Below are positions 8,207 through 17,962 of a stretch of DNA of 64,000 bases, piece by piece. Every line of letters begins with the position of its first letter. The first letter of the stretch is position 1. The DNA is from Kineococcus rubinsiae (lineage in GTDB: Bacteria > Actinomycetota > Actinomycetes > Actinomycetales > Kineococcaceae), in contig NZ_VWPY01000001.1 of the NCBI RefSeq assembly GCF_011839805.1, positions 328,028 to 392,027 of the forward strand, read 5' to 3'. The notes beneath the pieces are model-generated. The model made no database searches. It saw only the letters and a list, made by a program, of their open reading frames with translations, and was not told the DNA's origin. Both the position numbers and the translations under genes were made by a program.

Positions 8207-9025
8207 TCAGCGTGCGGGCAGCGCCGGGTCCGGGGCCAGGGGGTTCTCACCCAGTGAGAGACCGGCTCGCCCGGGGCCGTCGCCCGGCACCCCCGCGGAC
8301 AGCCGGCGGGTGGTGCCGCGGGCCGCGGCCTGCAGCGCGGGCACCAGCCGCCGCGCCGCCGAGGTGGCGGGCACGATCGCGGACAGGGCCGCGACGACGT
8401 CGCCGCGCCCGTCGCGCACGGGCACGGCGATGCCCGTGGCCTCGGGGTGGACGTGCCCGACGCAGAGCGCGTAGCCCTGCGCGCGCACGCGGGCGACCTC
8501 GGCCCGCAGCCGCGCGGCCGTCGTGATGGACGCGGGCGTCAGGCCGGGCAGCTCCGCAGCCTGCACGTGCGCGCGCACCTCCTCGGGGGCGGCGGCCAGC
8601 AGCACCAGCCCCGAGGAGGACAGGTGCAGCGGCAGCCGGCCCGCGATGCGCGAGAGGTTCACGACGGCGCCGGCCGCGCTGAGCCGCTCGAGGTGCAGGA
8701 CCTCGTGGCCGTCGAGGACCGCGAGCTGGACGTGGTGGCCGACCACGCCGTGCAGGTCCTGCAGGGAGGGCATCGCGGCCTCGCGCAGGCCCAGCGTCGG
8801 CGAGGCCCGCGAGGCCAGCTCCCACAGGCGCACCCCGGGCCGCACGCGCCGGTCGTCCAGCCGGACGAGCAGACCCTGCTGCACGAGCTCGGCCACCAGC
8901 CGGGACGCGGTCGCGACGTGCAGCCCGGAGCGCCGGGCGATCTCGGACACCCCCAGCGCGGTGTCGCCCGGGGCGAAGGCGTCGAGCAGCCGCACGACCC
9001 GCGACACCACGGACTCCCCCGGCAC
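8207..9025 (-). CDS. IclR-family transcriptional regulator
   Basis: About 272 aa if it starts at GTG 9025. GTG 9010 or 9007, which follow a GGGGGAG sequence, are alternatives. An N-terminal winged helix (ALGVSEIARRSGLHVATASR) is followed by an IclR effector domain with the typical closing segment ALCVGHVHPEATGIAVPVRD. IclR proteins often control aromatic-acid catabolism. Here the stop is 24 bp before the reductase gene in the same direction, so it is probably the specific regulator of the P450-reductase pair. The spacer to the upstream permease is only 65 bp and contains no obvious operator. Confidence 0.88.
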   Translation of the reverse strand: MPGESVVSRVVRLLDAFAPGDTALGVSEIARRSGLHVATASRLVAELVQQGLLVRLDDRRVRPGVRLWELASRASPTLGLREAAMPSLQDLHGVVGHHVQLAVLDGHEVLHLERLSAAGAVVNLSRIAGRLPLHLSSSGLVLLAAAPEEVRAHVQAAELPGLTPASITTAARLRAEVARVRAQGYALCVGHVHPEATGIAVPVRDGRGDVVAALSAIVPATSAARRLVPALQAAARGTTRRLSAGVPGDGPGRAGLSLGENPLAPDPALPAR

Positions 9026-9090
9026 CCGCTCAGCGTGCGGGCGCGGGGGCGTCCTGTCCACGAGCCGCCGGTCGACGGGCTCCGCGGGCC

Positions 9091-11076
9091 TCAGCCGCCG
9101 ACGTGGATGCTGGGCCGGCGCGCGGCGTCCGGCTCGGCCGAGCGGAGGATCTCCCGCACGACGGGGGCCGTGTCCCCGCGGCCCAGGATCAGGTACCGCA
9201 TGAGGTGGCCCAGCGGGTTCCCCTCGGTCCACTCGAAGTGGGCGTGCGGCCGGACGCCGGTCGCGTCGCGCAGCGCGAGGAGGATCGCCGCGATCGCGTT
9301 CGGGGCGGCGGGCGCCTCGGTGCGCAGGACCCGGAACCCGCCGACCACGACCCCGCGCACGCAGAGGACGTCGGAGAACGCCGACGGGTCGACGACGGCC
9401 ACCTCGAGGAACTCGACGTCGGCCCCGCCGGGCACCGGGTCCATGCCGCGGATGCGGGCCTCCTTGGCCGCGTACTCCTCGGGCGTCCCGCTGCCCGGGC
9501 GGTTCCCGATCAGGTGCAGGGCGCCGTCGAACTCCAGGGACTCGGTGATGATGCGCCGCGCCTCCTCGTCGAACTCGATCCGCTCGGCGCGCAGCTCCGT
9601 GGTGCGCGAGACGCGGGACACGAGGGAGACGACGACGATGCCCGCGATGAACAACCCCGAGATGGCGATGCCGTCGGGCTTCTCCCAGACGTTGTCGAGC
9701 AGCGCGTACAGCAGGACCGCGGTCAGCAGCCCGAACGCCGGGGTGGCCACCCGCTGGCGCCTGCGGGCCGAGGACACCGTGACGGCCACGGCGCCCGAGA
9801 CCATCATCGCCAGCACGCCCGTCGCGTAGGCGCCGGCCTGGGCGTCGACGTCGGCGTGGAACGCGATGGTGAGCAGGACGCTGATCGCCGTGTAGACGAG
9901 GACGACGGGCCGCACGGCGCGGCCCCACTCCGGGGCCATCCCGTACCCGGGCAGGTAGCGGGGCACGATGTTCACCAGGCCGGCCATCGCGGAGGCGCCC
10001 GCGAACCACAGGATCAGGACGCTGGAGACGTCGTAGGCGGTGCCGAAACCGTTGCCCAGCCGCTCGTGCGCCAGGTAGGCCATCGCGCGCCCGCTGGCCG
10101 CTCCGCCGTCGGCGAACTCCGCGGGCGGGATGAGGACGGTCGTGACGAAGCTCGTCGCGAGCAGGTAGACGCTCATGATCAGCGCGGCCGCCGTCAGCAG
10201 CCGGCGCGTGTTGCGCACCCGCGAGGCGAGCTGCTCCTCGGGCGTGCGGCCCTCCGCCGCGACCAGCGGCATCATCGAGACGCCGGTCTCGAAGCCCGAC
10301 AACCCCAGCACCAGCAGGGGGAACGCGAGCACGGCCGGACCGAGGACCCCGCCGAACCCGCCGCCGCCCGCCGTGAGCCGGTCGGTCCACGCGCTGAACG
10401 ACGCCCCGTCGGCCACCACGTCCGCGACGCCGACGACCACGACGGCGGCGTTCAGCAGCAGGAACGCGGCGACGAGCGGGATCGCCACCGTCACGGCCTC
10501 GTTGAAGCCGAGGAGGAACACCCCGCCCAGCACGAGCAGCAGGGCGACCGTGATGAGCACGGCGTGGCCGTCGAGCGCGGCCGGCAGGTAGGGGTTCTCC
10601 AGCAGGTGCACGCTCGCGTCGGCGCTGGACAGGGTGATGGTGATGATCCACGAGGTCGCCACGAAACCCAGGAGCACGAGGACGAACACCTTGCCCCGCC
10701 AGAACGGCAGGAGGTCCTCGAGCATCGCCACGGAACCCTGCCCGTGCGGGCTCTCGGCGGCCACGCGGCGGTACATCGGCAGCATCCCCAGCAGGGTCAG
10801 CGCCACGATCAGCAGGGTCGCCACCGGGGACAGGGCCCCGGCGGCGAGGGCGGCGATGCCGGGCAGGTAGGACAGCGTCGAGAAGTAGTCGACACCCGTC
10901 AGGCACATGACCTTCCACCAGGCCTGCGGGTGGACGTGCTCGCCCTGAGCGGCGGGCCCTGCGGGCTGCACGCGGTTCGCCAGCAGCCAGTGCCGGAACC
11001 CGGTCGCGGGCGGCCGGGGGCCTGTCGCGGGGCAGTCCACCTCGGCCGGGACGGCGTAGTCCTCCCCGACGCTCAC
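9091..11076 (-). CDS. APC-superfamily permease
   Basis: 661 aa from GTG 11076, which overlaps the stop of the upstream 78-aa gene by 4 bp (GTGA). Residues about 55-490 contain roughly 12 hydrophobic helices. They begin with a [14 protein letters not shown] segment typical of a distinctive actinobacterial APC branch. The last 150 residues are a soluble domain with no recognised family. Secondary uptake of an amino acid or other organic acid driven by an ion gradient is expected. Because it precedes the IclR-reductase-P450 genes on the same strand, it might import their substrate, but a 65-bp gap means co-transcription is not certain. Confidence 0.85.
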   Translation of the reverse strand: MSVGEDYAVPAEVDCPATGPRPPATGFRHWLLANRVQPAGPAAQGEHVHPQAWWKVMCLTGVDYFSTLSYLPGIAALAAGALSPVATLLIVALTLLGMLPMYRRVAAESPHGQGSVAMLEDLLPFWRGKVFVLVLLGFVATSWIITITLSSADASVHLLENPYLPAALDGHAVLITVALLLVLGGVFLLGFNEAVTVAIPLVAAFLLLNAAVVVVGVADVVADGASFSAWTDRLTAGGGGFGGVLGPAVLAFPLLVLGLSGFETGVSMMPLVAAEGRTPEEQLASRVRNTRRLLTAAALIMSVYLLATSFVTTVLIPPAEFADGGAASGRAMAYLAHERLGNGFGTAYDVSSVLILWFAGASAMAGLVNIVPRYLPGYGMAPEWGRAVRPVVLVYTAISVLLTIAFHADVDAQAGAYATGVLAMMVSGAVAVTVSSARRRQRVATPAFGLLTAVLLYALLDNVWEKPDGIAISGLFIAGIVVVSLVSRVSRTTELRAERIEFDEEARRIITESLEFDGALHLIGNRPGSGTPEEYAAKEARIRGMDPVPGGADVEFLEVAVVDPSAFSDVLCVRGVVVGGFRVLRTEAPAAPNAIAAILLALRDATGVRPHAHFEWTEGNPLGHLMRYLILGRGDTAPVVREILRSAEPDAARRPSIHVGG

Positions 11077-11309
11077 CGCTCGGTCGAGGACAGGTACGCG
11101 GCGACCAGCTCCTGCGTCAGGCCGCTGCCGGGCGGGGCGCCCTCGACGGTGATCGCACGGCGCCCGTCCGGGGTCTGCTCGAAGAGGTCCCAGTCGCCGT
11201 CCAGGCGCGGCTCGAGCGCCAGTCCGCGGCGCTGCGCCTCGGCGGTGAGCTCACCGATCCGCGGGGCGACGCGGTCGGCGAAGGGGTCGTCCCCCAGGTG
11301 GTCGTCCAT
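11073..11309 (-). CDS. Small acidic protein translationally coupled to the APC permease (unknown function)
   Basis: 78 aa from ATG 11309. It is soluble and acidic, with no membrane segment and no domain I recognise; a central [19 protein letters not shown] stretch looks like a small beta-sheet. Its TGA overlaps the GTG of the permease gene, so the two are probably translated together. There is no clear ribosome binding site. CAGACT lies six bases before the ATG, resembling the -10 spacing of leaderless genes elsewhere in this window. The protein may be a cytoplasmic partner of the permease. Confidence 0.7.
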   Translation of the reverse strand: MDDHLGDDPFADRVAPRIGELTAEAQRRGLALEPRLDGDWDLFEQTPDGRRAITVEGAPPGSGLTQELVAAYLSSTER

Positions 11310-11404
11310 GGCCCGAGTCTGCCGCCGGGGGCCGGACGCGGCGACACGTCGCGGCCGCGGTGACCGCCCCCCGCCCTCGGGACGCCGGCCGCCAGGCGGG
11401 TCGG

Positions 11405-11410
11405 TAGGGT
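11405..11410 (+). promoter_or_regulatory. Candidate -10 box (TAGGGT) of the Gfo/Idh-ThuA operon
   Basis: A TAnnnT hexamer 31 bp before the start at 11442, in the 132-bp divergent spacer. No convincing -35 is seen 16-18 bp upstream. Confidence 0.3.
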
Positions 11411-11441
11411 TCCCGCGACGGTCGACGGAGACGGGGACGCA

Positions 11442-12524
11442 GTGACGATCAGGCTCATCCACGCAGGGCTCGGCGGCTGGGGCGGGGACTGGGAGGCGAA
11501 CGCGATCGGGCCGGTCGCGGAGGTCGACCGCGTCGCCGTGGTCGAGCCCCACGAGCCCACCCTGCGCCGGTTCCAGGAACTCCGCGGTCTCCCGGACGCC
11601 GCGTGCTCCACGTCGTTCGAGGAGACCCTCGCGAGCGTGGACGCCGACGCCGTGCTGCTGACGACGCCCGTGCGCACCCACGTGCCGATGGCGCTGCAGG
11701 CCCTCGAGGCCGGCAAGCACGTCCTCGTGGAGAAGCCGTTCGCGAGCACGGTCGAGGAGGCCGCGGTCGCGGTGCGGCGGGCGGAGGAGCTCGGGCTCGT
11801 GCTGCAGGTCAGCCAGAACTACCGGTTCTACCCGGCCCCGCGCGCGGCGCAGCAGCTCCTCGCGGCGGGCGAGCTGGGCGACCTGTCCGGCATCAGCGTC
11901 GACTTCCGCCGCTGGGACCACGACGCGGCGGCGGGCACCTACGGCCACTACGACTTCCCGCACCCGCTGATCCACGACATGGCGATCCACCACTTCGACC
12001 TGCTGCGCAAGATCACGGGCCAGGAGGCGGTGCGCGTGTTCGCGCGGGCGAGCGACCCGGACTGGAGCCGCTACGCCGAGGAGGCCGCCGCGGTGATGTC
12101 CATCGAGCTCGCCGACGGCCTCGTCGTCAGCTACCGCGGCAGCTGGGTCAGCCGCCTGCCGCAGACGAACTGGGGCGGCACCTGGACGGTCGACGGGTCC
12201 GAGGGCGCGCTGACCTTCACCACCCGCGCCGGGGGGCCCGCGGGCCCGGACGGCGACGCCGTGACCGTGTTCCGGCCCGGCGCCGACCCGGCACCCGTCC
12301 CGCTGCCCGAGATGCCCCTGTGGGGACGCTCCGCCGGCTTGCAGGAGTTCGCCCGCGCCGTCGAGGGCGGTCCCGCGTCGGAGGCGAACGCCCGCGGGAA
12401 CCTCGGCAGCGTGGCCCTCATGGAGGCCGCGACCCGGTCCGCGGCGTCCGGGCGCGTCGAGGACGTCGTCGTGCCCGCCGACCTGCGCGTCCCGCCCACC
12501 CCCCGCACGGAGGTCCCCCGGTGA
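11442..12524 (+). CDS. Gfo/Idh/MocA-family NAD(P)-dependent sugar oxidoreductase (ThuB-like)
   Basis: 360 aa from GTG 11442. An N-terminal Rossmann fold is followed by the family signature (AGKHVLVEKPFA, with the catalytic EKP lysine near residue 98) and a C-terminal alpha/beta domain with an HDMAIHHFD metal/substrate motif. Such enzymes oxidise or reduce sugar hydroxyls. The stop overlaps the GTG of a ThuA-type gene by 4 bp. The ThuA-ThuB pairing is known from rhizobial trehalose/disaccharide oxidation. Here no transporter accompanies the pair, so the substrate is open. Confidence 0.88.
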   Translation: MTIRLIHAGLGGWGGDWEANAIGPVAEVDRVAVVEPHEPTLRRFQELRGLPDAACSTSFEETLASVDADAVLLTTPVRTHVPMALQALEAGKHVLVEKPFASTVEEAAVAVRRAEELGLVLQVSQNYRFYPAPRAAQQLLAAGELGDLSGISVDFRRWDHDAAAGTYGHYDFPHPLIHDMAIHHFDLLRKITGQEAVRVFARASDPDWSRYAEEAAAVMSIELADGLVVSYRGSWVSRLPQTNWGGTWTVDGSEGALTFTTRAGGPAGPDGDAVTVFRPGADPAPVPLPEMPLWGRSAGLQEFARAVEGGPASEANARGNLGSVALMEAATRSAASGRVEDVVVPADLRVPPTPRTEVPR

Positions 12525-13276
12525 ACGACGCTCCCGTCCGCGTGACGGTCTGGAACGAGAACGTCCACGAGTCCACGGGCAACCCGCCGAGCATGGCGCA
12601 GGACTACCCCGACGGCCTGCACGGCGCCATCGCCCAGGCCGTCGCGGAGCTCGTGCCCGGGGCGCAGACGCGCACGGCGGTGCTCTCCGACCCGGAGCAC
12701 GGCCTGAGCGAGGAGGTCCTCGCGCAGACCGACGTCCTCATGTGGTGGGGGCACGTCGCGCACGGCGACGTCGCCGACGAGGTCGTCGACCGCGTGCAGC
12801 GGCACGTGCTGGCCGGGATGGGCCTCGTCGTCCTGCACTCGGGCCACTTCTCGAAGATCCTCATCCGGCTGCTCGGCACCACGTGCTCGCTGGCGTGGCG
12901 CAACGAGGGCAAGCGCGAGGTCGTCTGGACCGTCGCGACCGCGCACCCGATCGCGGCGGGGGTCCCGAACCCCTTCGTCATCGAGCAGCAGGAGATGTAC
13001 GGCGAGCCCTTCGACGTGCCGGCGCCCGACGAGCTGATCTTCATCAGCGCGTTCCCGGACGGCGAGGTGTTCCGCTCCGGCATGACGTACCTGCGCGGGC
13101 GCGGGCGGATCTTCTACTTCAGCCCGGGCGACCAGGAGTACCCCGTCTACCACCACCCCCAGGTGCGGCGGATCCTCGCCAACGGCGTGCGGTGGGCGCA
13201 CCAGCCCGGCCTGGAGCGCGCCGTCCCCGCCGTCACGAACCCCGCCACGGGACCGTTCTCCCCCTCCGGGGACTGA
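12521..13276 (+). CDS. ThuA-domain protein (trehalose-utilisation type, glutamine-amidotransferase-like fold)
   Basis: 251 aa from GTG 12521. The sequence matches the ThuA family: an early VTVWNENVHE segment, DVLMWWGHVAHGDV, GLVVLHSGHFSK and a late RIFYFSPGDQEYPVYHHP. The fold is like class I amidotransferases but lacks their catalytic triad. The reaction is not settled; a role next to a Gfo/Idh/MocA dehydrogenase in disaccharide or keto-sugar metabolism is known from rhizobia. It is translationally coupled to the upstream dehydrogenase gene. Confidence 0.9.
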   Translation: MNDAPVRVTVWNENVHESTGNPPSMAQDYPDGLHGAIAQAVAELVPGAQTRTAVLSDPEHGLSEEVLAQTDVLMWWGHVAHGDVADEVVDRVQRHVLAGMGLVVLHSGHFSKILIRLLGTTCSLAWRNEGKREVVWTVATAHPIAAGVPNPFVIEQQEMYGEPFDVPAPDELIFISAFPDGEVFRSGMTYLRGRGRIFYFSPGDQEYPVYHHPQVRRILANGVRWAHQPGLERAVPAVTNPATGPFSPSGD

Positions 13277-13283
13277 CCCGACC

Positions 13284-13289
13284 TAGGCT
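13284..13289 (+). promoter_or_regulatory. Candidate -10 (TAGGCT) for leaderless transcription of the polymerase gene
   Basis: TAGGCT ends six bases before the ATG at 13296, so transcription would begin at the start codon. It sits in the 19-bp gap after the ThuA gene. The same hexamer and spacing occur at 46530-46535 before the TetR gene. No clear -35 is seen. Confidence 0.4.
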
Positions 13290-13295
13290 GCGGGG

Positions 13296-14525
13296 ATGGC
13301 GACGTCCCCCACCGCGGCGCAGGTCCTCGAGCTCGCCGGCCGCGAGGTGACGATCACCAACCCCGGCAAGGTGGTGTTCCCCGACGCCGGCCACACCAAG
13401 GCCGACCTCGTCGCCTACTACCTCGCGGTCGCCGACGGGGCGCTGCGCGGGGTCCGCGGCCGGCCCATGGTCCTCAAGCGGTTCGTCAAGGGGATCGGCG
13501 AGGAGGCCGTGTTCCAGAAGCGCGCCCCCGCCAAGCGCCCCGACTGGGTCGAGGTCGCGGAGCTGCACTACGCGTCGGGGACGTCGGCCGCCGAGACGGT
13601 CGTCCGCGACGAGGCCGGGCTCGCCTGGGTGGTCAACCTCGGGTGCGTCGACCTGAACCCGCACCCGGTGATGGCCGAGGACCTGGAACACCCCGTCGAG
13701 CTGCGCATCGACCTCGACCCGATGCCGGGCGTGGACTGGCAGCAGATCGTCGACGTGGCGCTCGTCGCGCGCGAGGTCCTCACCGACCACGGCCTCACGG
13801 CGTGGCCCAAGACGTCCGGCTCCCGCGGCATCCACGTCTACGCCCCGCTCGACGCCGTGCACGCCTACCGCGAGGTGCGCCTCGCCGCGGAGACGGTGGC
13901 GCGCGAGATCGAGAACCGCGTGCCGGAGCTCGCGACGAGCCGGTGGTGGAAGGAGGAGCGCCAGGGCGTGTTCGTGGACTTCAACCAGAACGCCAAGGAC
14001 CGCACGGTCGCCAGCGCCTACTCCGTGCGCGGCCGCGCCGACGCCCGGGTCTCGACGCCGCTGGAGTGGGACGAGGTCCGCGAGGTCGACCCCGCCGAGC
14101 ACACGCTGACGACGGTGCCGCGCCGGTTCGCCGAGCGCGGCGACCCCTGGGCCGGCATGGACGGCCTCGGAGGTTCCCTCGGCCCGCTGCTGGAGCTCGC
14201 GGAACGGCTCGGGCCGGCCGAGAAGGCCCCGCGCGGCAAGGGGTCGCGCACCATGACGGTCCCCGTGATCGAGGTGGCCCGGGCGCGCACGAAGCCCGAG
14301 GTGCTCGCGGGCCTGGAGACGTGGAAGGGCCGCCACCCCGAGGTCGTGCCGCTGCTCGAGGAGCGCGACGTGCTCGTCGACGGCATGCGGGGCAGCAGCT
14401 CCCTCTGGTACCGGGTGCGGATCAACCTGCAGCACGTGCCCGAGGAGCTGCGGCCCGAGCAGGCCGCCCTCGAGGTCGACTACGACCCGTGGGCGACCTA
14501 CCGCGGGAGCCAGCGCCGCCGCTGA
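13296..14525 (+). CDS. Stand-alone LigD-type DNA polymerase/primase domain protein
   Basis: 409 aa from ATG 13296. It matches the archaeo-eukaryotic-primase-like polymerase domain of bacterial LigD. Features are the VVFPDAGHTKADLVAYY start, LKRFVKGIGEEAVFQKRAP, metal-binding LRIDLDPMPG (two aspartates near residues 147-149), SGSRGIHVYAPLD and FVDFNQNAKDRT. In LigD this domain adds nucleotides or ribonucleotides at broken ends during end joining. The phosphoesterase and ligase domains are absent, and there is no Ku gene nearby. The C-terminal 110 residues are an extension not found in the minimal domain. It converges with the MFS gene; the stops are 3 bp apart. Confidence 0.9.
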   Translation: MATSPTAAQVLELAGREVTITNPGKVVFPDAGHTKADLVAYYLAVADGALRGVRGRPMVLKRFVKGIGEEAVFQKRAPAKRPDWVEVAELHYASGTSAAETVVRDEAGLAWVVNLGCVDLNPHPVMAEDLEHPVELRIDLDPMPGVDWQQIVDVALVAREVLTDHGLTAWPKTSGSRGIHVYAPLDAVHAYREVRLAAETVAREIENRVPELATSRWWKEERQGVFVDFNQNAKDRTVASAYSVRGRADARVSTPLEWDEVREVDPAEHTLTTVPRRFAERGDPWAGMDGLGGSLGPLLELAERLGPAEKAPRGKGSRTMTVPVIEVARARTKPEVLAGLETWKGRHPEVVPLLEERDVLVDGMRGSSSLWYRVRINLQHVPEELRPEQAALEVDYDPWATYRGSQRRR

Positions 14526-14537
14526 CCCTCAGCGGCG
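14517..14537. terminator. Nine-bp hairpin across two convergent stop codons
   Basis: Perfect arms CGCCGCTGA (14517-14525) and TCAGCGGCG (14529-14537) with a 3-nt loop. Each arm ends in the stop codon of one of the flanking convergent genes. It is a plausible bidirectional terminator, although both arms also encode Arg-Arg-stop. Confidence 0.45.
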
Positions 14538-15950
14538 CAGCACGTGCCCGGCCCCGCGCGGCAGCCGCAGGCCGCCGACGGTGCTGGCCAGGGCGGCCAC
14601 GGCCATGACGAGGAGCGCCACCCGGTACCCGTGAGGTGCTGCGGCGCCGGGGGTCAGGGCCTGCGCGCTGCGGACGGCGAGCGCCGCGACGGCCACCCCG
14701 AGGCCGGTGGCGAGCTGGGCGCTGACGGCGGCCAGGGCGTTGGCCGGGCCCATCCGCGGCGGCGGGACGTCGGCGAACTGCAGGGTGTTGTAGGCCGTGA
14801 ACCCCACCGAGCGGGCGACCCCGGAGACCAGCAGCACGAGGGCGACCAGCGCCCGCGGGGTCCCGGGCTGCAGCGCCGCGCTCGCGACGAACGTGGCCGC
14901 GAGGACGACGGCCGCGACCAGCGCGATCGGCACGACGGGGAACCGGCGCAGCAGCGGCGTCGTGAACGGCTTGATCCCGAGGTTGCCCACGAAGACCCAC
15001 ATGAGCATCAGCCCGGCGTCGACGGGGCTCCAGCCGAAGCCGTCCTGCAGCAGCAGCGGCACGAGGAACGGCGCGGCGCTGACGGCCGCGCGGTAGACGG
15101 ACCCGGACCCGTTGGAGACCCGGAAGGTGGGGATCCGCAGGGTCGTGAGGTCCAGGAGGGGGTGCTCCGCGCGGCGCAGCCACCACCACGACGCGAGGCC
15201 GCTGACCGCGGCGAGGACGAGCAGGGCGCTCCCGCGCCCCGCCGTGGCCGGGTCGGTGACGGCCTCGAACCCCAGGACGAGCGCGGCGATCGCGACGGCG
15301 CTGCCGAGGAGGCCGGGGACGTCCAGGGGGCGCCGGCGCGTCGCCACGTGCGGCACGACCCGCCAGGCCACGACGAGCAGCAGCACCCCGACGGGCACGT
15401 TGACGAGGAAGATCCACGGCCAGCCCGCGTACTCGGTGAGCAGGCCCCCGACGAGCGGCGCCACCACGGGCGCCACGAGGGCGGGCCACGTCAGGTAGGC
15501 GATGGCGCGCACCAGGTCCGCCTTGCCCGTCTCGGCCAGCACCACGAGCCGCCCGATGGGGACCATCATGCTGCCCGCGAAGCCCTGGACCAGGCGCGCG
15601 AGCGTCAGGGTCCGCAGGTCCGGGCTCAGCGCGCAGGCCACCGACGCCAGCGTGAACAGCGCCACCGCGCCGAGGAACACGGGCCGGGAACCCCACCGCT
15701 CCGCGAGCCAGGACCCGAGCGGGATGAACGCCGCGACCGCGACCAGGTAGGCGGTGATGGCGATGCTGACCTGCGCGGCGGGCACGCCGAAGCCGCGGCC
15801 GATCGAGGTGGTCGCCGTCGCGAGGATCGTCGCGTCGAGGTTCTCCATGAAGAACGCCGCGGCGACGACCAGGGCGACGGAGCGCGACCAGCCGCGGGCC
15901 GCGGGGTCGCCGAGCGTGGAGGGCAGGGAGCTGCCGCCGGGTCCGCTCAC
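14529..15950 (-). CDS. MFS drug exporter, DHA2 (14-TM) type
   Basis: 473 aa from GTG 15950, which overlaps the stop of the HxlR regulator by 4 bp. About 14 hydrophobic helices. Motif A appears as [18 protein letters not shown]1 carries [16 protein letters not shown], and TM5 has the antiporter motif C-like [16 protein letters not shown]. These are features of the EmrB/QacA branch of proton-coupled multidrug exporters. The coupled HxlR gene suggests induction by a toxic electrophile or drug; the substrate is unknown. Confidence 0.9.
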   Translation of the reverse strand: MSGPGGSSLPSTLGDPAARGWSRSVALVVAAAFFMENLDATILATATTSIGRGFGVPAAQVSIAITAYLVAVAAFIPLGSWLAERWGSRPVFLGAVALFTLASVACALSPDLRTLTLARLVQGFAGSMMVPIGRLVVLAETGKADLVRAIAYLTWPALVAPVVAPLVGGLLTEYAGWPWIFLVNVPVGVLLLVVAWRVVPHVATRRRPLDVPGLLGSAVAIAALVLGFEAVTDPATAGRGSALLVLAAVSGLASWWWLRRAEHPLLDLTTLRIPTFRVSNGSGSVYRAAVSAAPFLVPLLLQDGFGWSPVDAGLMLMWVFVGNLGIKPFTTPLLRRFPVVPIALVAAVVLAATFVASAALQPGTPRALVALVLLVSGVARSVGFTAYNTLQFADVPPPRMGPANALAAVSAQLATGLGVAVAALAVRSAQALTPGAAAPHGYRVALLVMAVAALASTVGGLRLPRGAGHVLRR

Positions 15951-16387
15951 CGGCCGTCGTCGTAGCGGCGCTGGGCGTCCAGGACGCCGCCGAGGTGCTC
16001 GACCGCCCACTCCTCCAGCGCCCGCAGGGGTTCGCGCAGGGAGGTGCCGGCCGCGGTGAGGCGGTACTCCACGCGCGGCGGGACGACGGGGTGCACGGTG
16101 CGGGTGACGAGGCCGTCGCGCTCGAGGGCGCGCAGCGTCTGCGTCAGCACCTTGGGCGAGACGCCCTCGACGCGGCGGGCCACCTCGGAGAACCGCAGCG
16201 TCCCCTCCGCGAGCGCCCCGATGACCAGGACGGTCCACCGGTCGCCGATGCGGTCGAGCACCCGGCGGGTCGGGCAGGCCTGCCGGTAGGGGTCGCCCGC
16301 GGGCACGGGGGCGGCGGGGTTCGGCGAGGGGGGGCTCGCGAGGTCGGGCACGCCCCACAGGTACCAGGCGGGGGCGCTTCCGTCCAC
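15947..16387 (-). CDS. HxlR-family winged-helix regulator
   Basis: 146 aa if started at GTG 16387; GTG 16351 would remove 12 residues and cannot be excluded. The core matches Hxl[20 protein letters not shown], then [20 protein letters not shown] as recognition helix and a VEYRLTAAG wing. The conserved cysteine before [11 protein letters not shown] is the residue that senses thiol stress or aldehydes in several relatives. It is co-translated with the MFS exporter downstream and probably regulates it. Confidence 0.87.
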   Translation of the reverse strand: MDGSAPAWYLWGVPDLASPPSPNPAAPVPAGDPYRQACPTRRVLDRIGDRWTVLVIGALAEGTLRFSEVARRVEGVSPKVLTQTLRALERDGLVTRTVHPVVPPRVEYRLTAAGTSLREPLRALEEWAVEHLGGVLDAQRRYDDGR

Positions 16388-16394
16388 GCAGCGA

Positions 16395-17897
16395 CTACCC
16401 CTCGGGAACCGCCTCGCCGCGCAGCACGGGCGCGGGCCCCGCCGCGGGCAGCGGGGTCCGGGACCGCACGGCGCGCAGCAGGGACGCGACCGCGACGACC
16501 CCGGCGGCCGCGCCCCAGACGGCGACGACCACCTCGGCGGGGGGCACGACCGAGTTCACGACGGCGCCGGGCAGCGCGACGACGAGCCACTCGGGCCGGC
16601 GGGCCAGGGCGGCGAGCGCGACGACGGGCAGCGCGTACCAGGGGTAGTTCGGGGTCAGCACGAGCAGCGTCGTGCCGTACAGGACGACCGCCCCGACGAA
16701 GGGCCGCTCCGGGTCGGTGCGCCACGCGACGACGACGGCGACGGCCAGCAGCACCGCCACCGCGAGCGCCGAGCGCGCGGCCGGCGGCACCTGCAGCACG
16801 GCCAGGACGGAGAACTTCGTGGCGCCGGAGTCGAAGCCGTTCTCGTCGAGGTAGCCGCCGAGGTAGCCGAACACCAGTCCCCCGGCGCCGAGCACGTAGG
16901 GGACGTAGGTGGCGGCGACGGTGAGCAGCGCGACGGGCGCCGCGAGCCAGGGCCCGAAGCGGTGCCGCAGCGGCACGGTCACGGGCAGCAGCGCGAGCGG
17001 CAGCAGCTTCGCGGACACCGCGAGGCCGAGGGCGATGCCGCCGAGGACGGGCGCGAGCACCCTGCGGCGCAGGCTGAGCAGCGCGAGGGCGGCCACGGCC
17101 GCGGCGGCCACGAGGACGTCGGCGTGGGCGCCGTTGCCCGTCTCGGCCAGGGTGACCGGCGCCCACCCCCACACCAGCGCCCAGCGCGGGTCGCCGCCCC
17201 GGCGCGCCAGGACGAGGCCGATGACGAGGGTGGTGAGCAGCGCCAGCAGCGCCGAGCTGATCTGCAGGCCCAGGGTCCCCGCCGACCACGGCGTCACGAG
17301 CGCGACGGCCGCGAACCAGGCCTCGGCCGCCGGCGGGTAGATGGTCACGGTGCGGGGCCGGTTGATGCGCACCCGCGGGTCGTCGTGGATGACGGCGTCG
17401 AACGCGGCGCGCTCGCGGGGCAGGTCGCGCACCGTGGTGAGGCCGCTGCTGTCGTCCGGGCCGAGGCCGGGGAAGAGGATCGGGTCGCGCAGCCGCGCGA
17501 GCGCGTCGTCGGCGGGTGCGTAGCGGTAGGGCGAGACGCCCGCGACCTGCACGCGGCCGTCCCAGGCGTAGCGGTAGGCGTCGGTGGACGACAGCGGGAT
17601 CGAGCTCAGCCCCGGCAGCTGGCAGAGCGCCGCCACGAGCAGGACGAGCCCGAGCGCGCGGCGCCGGCTGCGGGGCGTCGCGGGGGCCGGCGCCCGCAGC
17701 GCCCACCAGGCGCTGAGCCCGAACGCGGCCCAGGAGGCCAGCAGCACCGCGAGCCACGGGGCCCGCGCCGCGCCCATGGGCCCGACCACCAGCATGGCGA
17801 CGGACGCGGCGACGCTGACGGCCCCCGCGACGGCGAGCCGCACGAGCCCCGGCCGGGCGAGGTCGGGTTCCGCGCCGCCGGCGCTCTCGCTCTGCAC
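16395..17897 (-). CDS. GT87-type polyprenol-phosphate-dependent glycosyltransferase (membrane)
   Basis: 500 aa from GTG 17897; no good ribosome binding site is visible. There are about 11-13 hydrophobic helices. A first outer loop contains the acidic, aromatic motif [13 protein letters not shown], followed by SPYRYAP, as in actinobacterial mannosyltransferases of the GT87/DUF2029 group. These use a polyprenyl-phosphate sugar donor at the outer membrane face to extend lipoglycans or mannans. The acceptor cannot be told. It follows the DUF4956-VTC-lipoprotein genes by 65 bp on the same strand and may belong to that cell-surface group. Confidence 0.8.
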   Translation of the reverse strand: MQSESAGGAEPDLARPGLVRLAVAGAVSVAASVAMLVVGPMGAARAPWLAVLLASWAAFGLSAWWALRAPAPATPRSRRRALGLVLLVAALCQLPGLSSIPLSSTDAYRYAWDGRVQVAGVSPYRYAPADDALARLRDPILFPGLGPDDSSGLTTVRDLPRERAAFDAVIHDDPRVRINRPRTVTIYPPAAEAWFAAVALVTPWSAGTLGLQISSALLALLTTLVIGLVLARRGGDPRWALVWGWAPVTLAETGNGAHADVLVAAAAVAALALLSLRRRVLAPVLGGIALGLAVSAKLLPLALLPVTVPLRHRFGPWLAAPVALLTVAATYVPYVLGAGGLVFGYLGGYLDENGFDSGATKFSVLAVLQVPPAARSALAVAVLLAVAVVVAWRTDPERPFVGAVVLYGTTLLVLTPNYPWYALPVVALAALARRPEWLVVALPGAVVNSVVPPAEVVVAVWGAAAGVVAVASLLRAVRSRTPLPAAGPAPVLRGEAVPEG

Positions 17898-17962
17898 GCT
17901 GAGGACGATCCCAGACGCGCTCGCGGCCCGCCCGGGCGCCGTGCCGGGGCGGGCCGCGGACG

